9,732 nucleotides of DNA from positions 1 to 9,732 of the forward strand of contig CANQEF010000033.1 of NCBI GenBank assembly GCA_947594675.1, in the 5' to 3' direction. Below the pieces are notes generated by a model. It searched no databases. It saw only the letters and a list, made by a program, of their open reading frames with translations, and was not told the origin of the DNA. The translations under genes and the position numbers were made by a program. Every line of letters starts with the position of its first letter. Within the stretch, counting starts at the first letter, position 1. This document shows positions 5,751 to 9,732 of this stretch, one piece after another. The stretch is from an uncultured Bacilli bacterium (GTDB lineage: Bacteria; Bacillota_I; Bacilli_A; RF39; UBA660).

Positions 5751-5785
5751 GTCAAAAGAAAAAGAAAAATTACCTATTTTCCTTT
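5751..5785 (-). terminator. Terminator of the RNA-modification cluster
   Basis: Leftward, AAAGGAAAAT (5785-5776), loop AGGTA and ATTTTTCTTT (5770-5761) pair over 10 bases with one G-U wobble. TTCTTTTG follows. The hairpin contains the stop codon of the last gene. It is AT-rich, so not very stable. Confidence 0.55.
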
Positions 5786-6214
5786 ACCCGTTTGTCTTGT
5801 ATAAATTTGTGCATTAACTTCATATAAACGCATTGTAGCCTCTTTTTGTAAAGCCCTTAATTGTTTAGACATAAATTCTAATTCCTTCTGCTTTAAATAT
5901 TCTCTATACTTAGATTTTATTTCTACTTTAAATCTTTCTATTTCATTTAAAGCCTCTCTAAAACTATCTCCACTATCATCATCACTAACCAATAACTCTG
6001 TCAATATAGCTATTAATTTATTATATTTTTTACTAACTTTATCATAAATTAGACAATGAGCTAATTTCTTATTACTAACTCTTATATTAGAAACTTTCAT
6101 TTTATCAATAGTTAATGTCTTATTTTGTGTAGTCATTTGAAATCCACTAATATTTTTTAATTCCTCTTTGTCAATTAATTTATACTTATTTTTTTTCTTA
6201 TTTACTACATACAT
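5774..6214 (-). CDS. Small basic helical protein of unknown function
   Basis: I do not recognise this 146-residue protein. It is lysine-rich, with no signal peptide or membrane helix, so probably cytoplasmic. The first 50 residues are a basic, beta-prone stretch (VVNKKKNKYKLIDKEEL). From about 55 to 137 the sequence looks mostly helical with heptad-like spacing (for example KYREYLKQKELEFMSKQL), broken by an acidic turn SDDDSGDS at 77-84. The basic N-terminus and long helix would suit binding to nucleic acid or the ribosome, but that is only inference. It begins 9 bases after the trmD stop with an AGGTG about nine bases upstream, so it is the last gene of the cluster, where many bacteria carry rplS. 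A terminator overlaps its TAG. Confidence 0.8.
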   Translation of the reverse strand: MYVVNKKKNKYKLIDKEELKNISGFQMTTQNKTLTIDKMKVSNIRVSNKKLAHCLIYDKVSKKYNKLIAILTELLVSDDDSGDSFREALNEIERFKVEIKSKYREYLKQKELEFMSKQLRALQKEATMRLYEVNAQIYTRQTGKGK

Positions 6215-6223
6215 ATACTACAC

Positions 6224-6892
6224 CTACTTTTCCAATAAATCAGGTCTTACTTCTTTAGTTTTTCTTAAACTTTCCCTCTTACGATATTCATCTATTCTTT
6301 CATGATCTCCCGATAATAATACTTCGGGGACTTCCATTCCTCTAAAATTCCTAGGTTTTGTATAAGTTGGATAATCAAGTAAATAATCATTATTAAATGA
6401 ATCATTTAAATGACTACTTTCATTAATAACTCCTGGTATTAATCTAACTATTGAATCTACTAATACCATAGCGGGAATTTCCCCTCCTGTTAAAACATAA
6501 TCTCCAATACTAATTTCTAAATCTACTAAAGACCTAATTCTTTCATCAAATCCTTCATAATGGCCACAAATTATAATTAAATGTTTTTCTTTAGCTAAAT
6601 CATAAGCTATTTTTTGTTTATAAGGAATACCACTAGGTGTTAATAAAATAACTTTACAATCCTCATCTTTTAAACTTTCTACACAATCAAATATTGGCTG
6701 AGCCATTAAAACCATCCCAGCTCCACCACCATAAGGAGTATCATCCACTTTATTATGAGAATCCTTAGTAAAATCCCTAAAATTATGAATATTTATAGTA
6801 ACCTTACCTTCTTCTTGTGCTCTTTTTAAAATAGACTCTTCAAATATATCTAAAAACATTCTAGGAAAAATAGTTAATATATCAATTATCAT
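6224..6892 (-). CDS. trmD: tRNA (guanine-37-N1)-methyltransferase TrmD
   Basis: TrmD methylates G37 next to the anticodon in tRNAs with G36, which prevents +1 frameshifting. The knotted SAM-binding domain is complete: [12 protein letters not shown] (49-60), [10 protein letters not shown] (84-93), [10 protein letters not shown] (110-119) and [11 protein letters not shown] (128-138). By alignment with the E. coli enzyme from memory, the key residues correspond to E113, R150 and D164 (in NDSF). The C-terminal tRNA-binding part holds [15 protein letters not shown] and ends RRPDLL-like (RPDLLEK), so at 222 residues it is complete but at the short end of the family. The loop after NDSF is about one residue longer than usual. 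A GGGTGAG precedes the ATG. The next gene starts 9 bases after the stop and is not rplS, the common partner. Confidence 0.97.
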   Translation of the reverse strand: MIIDILTIFPRMFLDIFEESILKRAQEEGKVTINIHNFRDFTKDSHNKVDDTPYGGGAGMVLMAQPIFDCVESLKDEDCKVILLTPSGIPYKQKIAYDLAKEKHLIIICGHYEGFDERIRSLVDLEISIGDYVLTGGEIPAMVLVDSIVRLIPGVINESSHLNDSFNNDYLLDYPTYTKPRNFRGMEVPEVLLSGDHERIDEYRKRESLRKTKEVRPDLLEK

Positions 6893-6904
6893 CTACTCAC
6901 CCAC

Positions 6905-7384
6905 TTATATTACTTCTATAATAATCTCTTTTTTATCTTTATCTATTTTTAAAATCTGTGGTGAATTATAAGGAATTAATATTTCCTTTTTATCAAGTAA
7001 AATTCTTAATATCTTATTAGTAGGACTTGCTAAAAAGATTTCCTTTATTATTCCCTCTTTTTTTTCATTTGTCAATACCTTAAAAGTAATTAACTCCTCA
7101 TCAAGAACCTCATCATCTTTTAATTTTAAATCTTTTTTTCTAAAATAAACATCTTTTTTCATTAAAAATAACACTTGATTTATATTATTATAATCATTCA
7201 AAGTAACCATTTCATAATTCTTATGATGTCTATAACTCTTAATAGTATAAGAAACATTATCAATATAAATATCTTTTCCTACCACAAAAACTCTTTCTTT
7301 ATATAAAAAATCTGATAATATTCTTATTTCTCCTTTAATACCATGAGTACTAACAACCCTACCTATCTTAATAAATTCTTCCAT
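6905..7384 (-). CDS. rimM: Ribosome maturation factor RimM
   Basis: RimM assists assembly of the 30S subunit head during 16S rRNA processing and binds ribosomal protein S19. The protein has the N-terminal RimM beta-barrel with the hallmark THGIKGE (residues 13-19) just after IKIGRVV, and a C-terminal PRC-barrel region (about 90-159) with the ILIPYN motif at 135-140. At 159 residues it is near the normal size. I prefer the ATG at 7384, one base after the upstream TAG, because a GGAGAG lies about five bases before it. An in-frame ATG at 7396 would add four residues (MESR) and overlap both that Shine-Dalgarno and the previous gene. trmD follows after 12 bases, the conserved rimM-trmD order. Confidence 0.96.
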   Translation of the reverse strand: MEEFIKIGRVVSTHGIKGEIRILSDFLYKERVFVVGKDIYIDNVSYTIKSYRHHKNYEMVTLNDYNNINQVLFLMKKDVYFRKKDLKLKDDEVLDEELITFKVLTNEKKEGIIKEIFLASPTNKILRILLDKKEILIPYNSPQILKIDKDKKEIIIEVI

Positions 7385-7385
7385 T

Positions 7386-8123
7386 CTACTCTCCATTCAA
7401 TTCATATAATAGAATACTACTCGCTGTAGCAACATTTAAACTTTCAACATCACTATTAATAGGTATATATAAATTACTATCACATCTTTTTTTATATTGA
7501 GGATTTAATCCTTGTCCTTCATTTCCCATAATTAAAGCAAATCTTTCCTTTTCTTTTTTAGAAAGCTCCTTAACATTTCTCCCCTGATTAACATCAGTCC
7601 CATATAAAGGAATATTCTTATTCTTTATAATACCAATAGCCTCTTCTAAAGGCATCTTTACAATATTTAAATAATTATAAATACCCTGAGTAGCTCTTAA
7701 CACTTTACTATTATATAAATCAACACTATCACTAGATAAAACTAAAGTATCTACATTAAAAGCTTTACTACTTCTAATTATAGTCCCCAAATTACCAGGA
7801 TCCTGTATTTTATCAAGTAATAATATTTTATCTCCTGTAATTTCTTTCATTTCTTTTTTAACACATAAAGCTATAATATCAGAAAAACTATCTAAATCAC
7901 TAAGCTTTTTCATAACTTCTTCACTAACATATAAACATTCTTCTTCAAATGGATTATCCCTTCCTTTTAGAATAATCACTTTCTTAACAACTTTACTTTT
8001 ATAAGCCTCTTTAACCAGATGTAATCCTTCTACAATATACTCATTATATAAATCACGATATTTTTTTTGTTTTAATTTTAACAAATATTTTATCATACTA
8101 TTATCTAAACTACTTATAAACAT
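7386..8123 (-). CDS. SpoU/TrmH-family RNA 2'-O-ribose methyltransferase
   Basis: A 245-residue SPOUT-class enzyme that would transfer a methyl group from S-adenosylmethionine to a ribose 2'-OH in rRNA or tRNA. The N-terminal part (about 1-95) looks like the small substrate-binding domain seen in RlmB/TsnR-like members (KYRDLYNEYIVEG). The trefoil-knot domain shows all three family motifs: KIQDPGNLGTIIRSSKAF (about 105-122, with the conserved N111 and R117), IMGNEGQGL (198-206) and IPINSDVESLNVATASSI (220-237). The whole resembles the YsgA type found beside other translation genes in Bacillota. The exact target nucleotide cannot be read from sequence. Its ATG overlaps the previous stop by one base, and its TAG is just before the preferred rimM start, so translational coupling is likely. 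Confidence 0.92.
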   Translation of the reverse strand: MFISSLDNSMIKYLLKLKQKKYRDLYNEYIVEGLHLVKEAYKSKVVKKVIILKGRDNPFEEECLYVSEEVMKKLSDLDSFSDIIALCVKKEMKEITGDKILLLDKIQDPGNLGTIIRSSKAFNVDTLVLSSDSVDLYNSKVLRATQGIYNYLNIVKMPLEEAIGIIKNKNIPLYGTDVNQGRNVKELSKKEKERFALIMGNEGQGLNPQYKKRCDSNLYIPINSDVESLNVATASSILLYELNGE

Positions 8124-8761
8124 TAAAATTCCTTCATTTCTTGTATATATTTTTTATAATTAGGTAAATTTTCTTCAACTAAACTCCAAAATCTTTTAGA
8201 ATGATCTCCATAAATTAAATGAGATAATTCATGTATAATAACATAATCTAAATACTTAGTATCTCTTTTTATTAATTCTAAATTAATAGTAATGACATGT
8301 GTTTGTACATTACAAACTCCCCATCTTGTAGTCATCTTTCTAATTCTAAGAGTTGGTCTTGGTATTTTCCTAGTAAAATTTTCATAGTTTTTATCTAAAT
8401 GCTCTTTAAATAAAATTTTAGCTTGTTGCTTATACCAATAATCAATATCAATATTTTTATAAACAAATACTTTATCATTTGTAAAATATATCTTCTTCTC
8501 ATCTATATAAATAACTCTATACTTTTTACCTAAAAAATAAAAACCTGAATTATTTTCTTTTTTTATTTGTTGCTGTTTTATCATATCTCTAATTTTTTCC
8601 GTATTTTGATATAACAATTTTTCTATATAATGATTAGTAGTTAAATAATTAGTTGTCACTTTAATATCCAAATCTTTTGTTACTCTAATATATAAATTAC
8701 GATTAGTCTTTTTCTTTTCAATTATTACCTCATAATAATCATTATCTAATTTAAATCGCAT
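8123..8761 (-). CDS. YgjP-type M48-family zinc metallopeptidase (DUF45)
   Basis: This is a 212-residue putative cytoplasmic metallopeptidase of the YgjP/DUF45 family, whose cellular substrates are poorly known. The C-terminal half carries the family signature: RKMTTRWGVCN, then the zinc site HELSHLIYGDHSKRFW. There H177 and H181 of HExxH and H187 would bind zinc, and E178 would be catalytic. The N-terminal part (about residues 2-110) is the beta-rich, lysine-rich region usual for the family. I chose the ATG at 8761 because the conserved region begins straight after it and a GGTGG lies just upstream. The frame extends to a TTG at 8830 that overlaps the previous stop, but that start lacks a Shine-Dalgarno and adds 23 residues outside the family core. 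The gene shares one base (TAATG) with the methyltransferase gene that follows. Confidence 0.9.
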   Translation of the reverse strand: MRFKLDNDYYEVIIEKKKTNRNLYIRVTKDLDIKVTTNYLTTNHYIEKLLYQNTEKIRDMIKQQQIKKENNSGFYFLGKKYRVIYIDEKKIYFTNDKVFVYKNIDIDYWYKQQAKILFKEHLDKNYENFTRKIPRPTLRIRKMTTRWGVCNVQTHVITINLELIKRDTKYLDYVIIHELSHLIYGDHSKRFWSLVEENLPNYKKYIQEMKEF

Positions 8762-8777
8762 CCCTACCACCACTTTT

Positions 8778-8786
8778 ATTTTAGCA
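8778..8786 (-). promoter_or_regulatory. Weak candidate internal promoter before the metallopeptidase gene
   Basis: In the 65-base gap between the first two genes, TGCTAAAAT reads as an extended -10, with TTTTCT 17 bases upstream (8801-8806) as a poor -35. The implied leader would be only about 10 bases long. It is the only gap in this cluster long enough for a promoter, but AT-rich sequence produces such matches easily. Confidence 0.25.
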
Positions 8787-8826
8787 AATTTAAATCCAAA
8801 AGAAAAGGTCCTTAAATAGCACCCAA

Positions 8827-9636
8827 TCAATTTACTTTAGAAAAACCTTGGTAATAGTAAAATAACCCTTCTTTTTTAAATTTATAAGTATATTGTCCTA
8901 ACTTCTTATAATTAGCATTTATATAATTAATAATACTTATACTAGAATTATTATCCTTATCATAAGTATCTATTACATCTTGTAAATCAGCACTTCGATA
9001 ATACTTACCATCATCAGCATTTGTAAATAAATAAGCCGAAGTAATTTCCAAATAATCATCTTTTAAATAAGCTCTAATAATCTTTTCATGAATCTGTAAT
9101 AAAGAAGAACCTTCACAACCGCTATACCCTTCATAATTATTAGTTAACTCATTATAAGTTAAACTTCCACATTTATAACTTATCTCTTGTAAATTAGGAT
9201 AAGTATTCTTTCCAAAAACTAATTCATAAGCCCTTTTAACTTCTTCTTTAGAAATATACACTGTATTATCAGGATTAACCTCTACTTTATCAGCATATAT
9301 ATTAGCGGCTAAAGATGTTTTCTCATCCATTGACATTTCTTCTTGTGTTTTCTTATCATAATCAAAAATATTTTTATCATAACTTAGATAATACTGAGCA
9401 TGTGTCAAACTAAATAAATATTTAACATAGCTATCATCTACTTCTAATTCTTCTTCTAAAACTTCTTCTTGTCCTTCTTCATCTTTAGAATTATCATCAA
9501 GTGAATTTTCTACATTATCATCTTTTAATTCTTTTATTTTTTGCATATAAATAAAGTTATAATAACCTAGCATTAGTAAAATAACTATTAAAATAATTAT
9601 AATTATTACATTTGATTTATTTGTCTTTTTCTTCAT
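8827..9636 (-). CDS. Membrane-anchored extracytoplasmic protein of unknown function
   Basis: I do not recognise this 269-residue protein. It has a lysine-rich N-terminus (MKKKTNK), one hydrophobic helix at about residues 9-25 with no lipobox cysteine, then a strongly acidic low-complexity linker (about 36-68, rich in D, E and N). A folded-looking domain follows (about 70-269), rich in tyrosine and aspartate, with two cysteines (156 and 174) that could form a disulfide outside the cell. This layout fits an N-terminally anchored protein held away from the membrane by a flexible spacer. The ATG start has a good GGTAGGAGAG Shine-Dalgarno. The gene ends in TGA, the only TGA stop in the window, and a TAA follows five codons later. 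It appears to be the first gene of the leftward cluster. Nothing links it functionally to the RNA-modification genes after it. Confidence 0.85.
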   Translation of the reverse strand: MKKKTNKSNVIIIIILIVILLMLGYYNFIYMQKIKELKDDNVENSLDDNSKDEEGQEEVLEEELEVDDSYVKYLFSLTHAQYYLSYDKNIFDYDKKTQEEMSMDEKTSLAANIYADKVEVNPDNTVYISKEEVKRAYELVFGKNTYPNLQEISYKCGSLTYNELTNNYEGYSGCEGSSLLQIHEKIIRAYLKDDYLEITSAYLFTNADDGKYYRSADLQDVIDTYDKDNNSSISIINYINANYKKLGQYTYKFKKEGLFYYYQGFSKVN

Positions 9637-9655
9637 AAAACTCTCCTACCTTTTA

Positions 9656-9664
9656 ATTCTATCA
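9656..9664 (-). promoter_or_regulatory. Candidate extended -10 promoter for the right-hand cluster
   Basis: Reading leftward, TGATAGAAT forms an extended -10 (TGN plus TAGAAT, one mismatch to TATAAT) about 20 bases before the ATG at 9636. No convincing -35 lies at 16-18 bases. The rest of 9637-9732 is AT-rich spacer without a recognisable gene. Confidence 0.35.
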
Positions 9665-9732
9665 TATAAAACCAATTTTTTGTCTTTTTTTTATAATTTT
9701 TGTATAAACTTATTTCTATTTTTACATTATAT

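Noticed and set aside
5739..5774. TTGACA at 5750-5755 as the main -35 of subunit 1
   Set aside because: No acceptable -10 lies 16-18 bases downstream; the TATACT shared in position with the other three genes is a better candidate.
8762..8830. Longer metallopeptidase from a TTG start overlapping the previous stop
   Set aside because: No Shine-Dalgarno before the TTG, and the added 23 residues are hydrophobic and outside the family core; ATG at 8761 has a ribosome site and fits the family start.
95..9636. Use of genetic code 4 (TGA as tryptophan), as in mycoplasmas
   Set aside because: All genes are complete without any in-frame TGA, and the tryptophan codons checked are TGG.

Overview
The window is very AT-rich and densely coded, and every gene lies on the minus strand, so transcription runs from the right end to the left. 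All frames are intact under the standard bacterial code: every tryptophan I checked is TGG and no frame needs TGA read through. Together with tight gene packing, clear Shine-Dalgarno sites and the protein families present, this suggests an uncultured low-GC member of the Bacillota, probably a small-genome, Mollicutes-related gut lineage (RF39/Acholeplasma/Izemoplasma-like). The placement is inference; no rRNA is present.

Right half (about 5774 to 9636) is an RNA-modification cluster. In transcription order it holds a membrane-anchored protein of unknown function, a YgjP-type zinc metallopeptidase, a SpoU/TrmH-family RNA methyltransferase, the 16S maturation factor RimM, the tRNA m1G37 methyltransferase TrmD, and a small basic helical protein of unknown function. 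Most junctions are overlaps or gaps of about 10 bases; the metallopeptidase is the exception, with a 65-base leader. A hairpin terminator overlaps the last stop codon. The usual neighbours rpsP and rplS are not seen.

Left half (about 79 to 5744) is a surface-fibre locus. Three tandem units of about 0.8 kb each carry their own promoter, one SipW-type secreted protein gene (TasA/camelysin-like) and a near-identical short hairpin terminator. A fourth, more divergent and cysteine-rich paralogue has a related promoter but no terminator. It reads into a SipW-like (ER-type, Ser/His) signal peptidase with a long polytopic N-terminal region, then into a DUF5305-like two-pass membrane protein. The likely division of labour is that the peptidase matures all four secreted subunits, the three single-gene units supply abundant subunits, and the fourth subunit plus the DUF5305-like protein do minor-subunit, anchoring or assembly work. 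All four subunit promoters have a weak -35, a related -10 and a TGTAAA box at 38, 38, 39 and 48 bases upstream of the -10, which suggests one shared regulator.

The first 60 bases hold a strong outward-facing promoter with a dyad in its spacer, for a gene beyond the left edge. No gap exceeds about 210 bases. I saw no RNA genes, mobile elements or CRISPR repeats.
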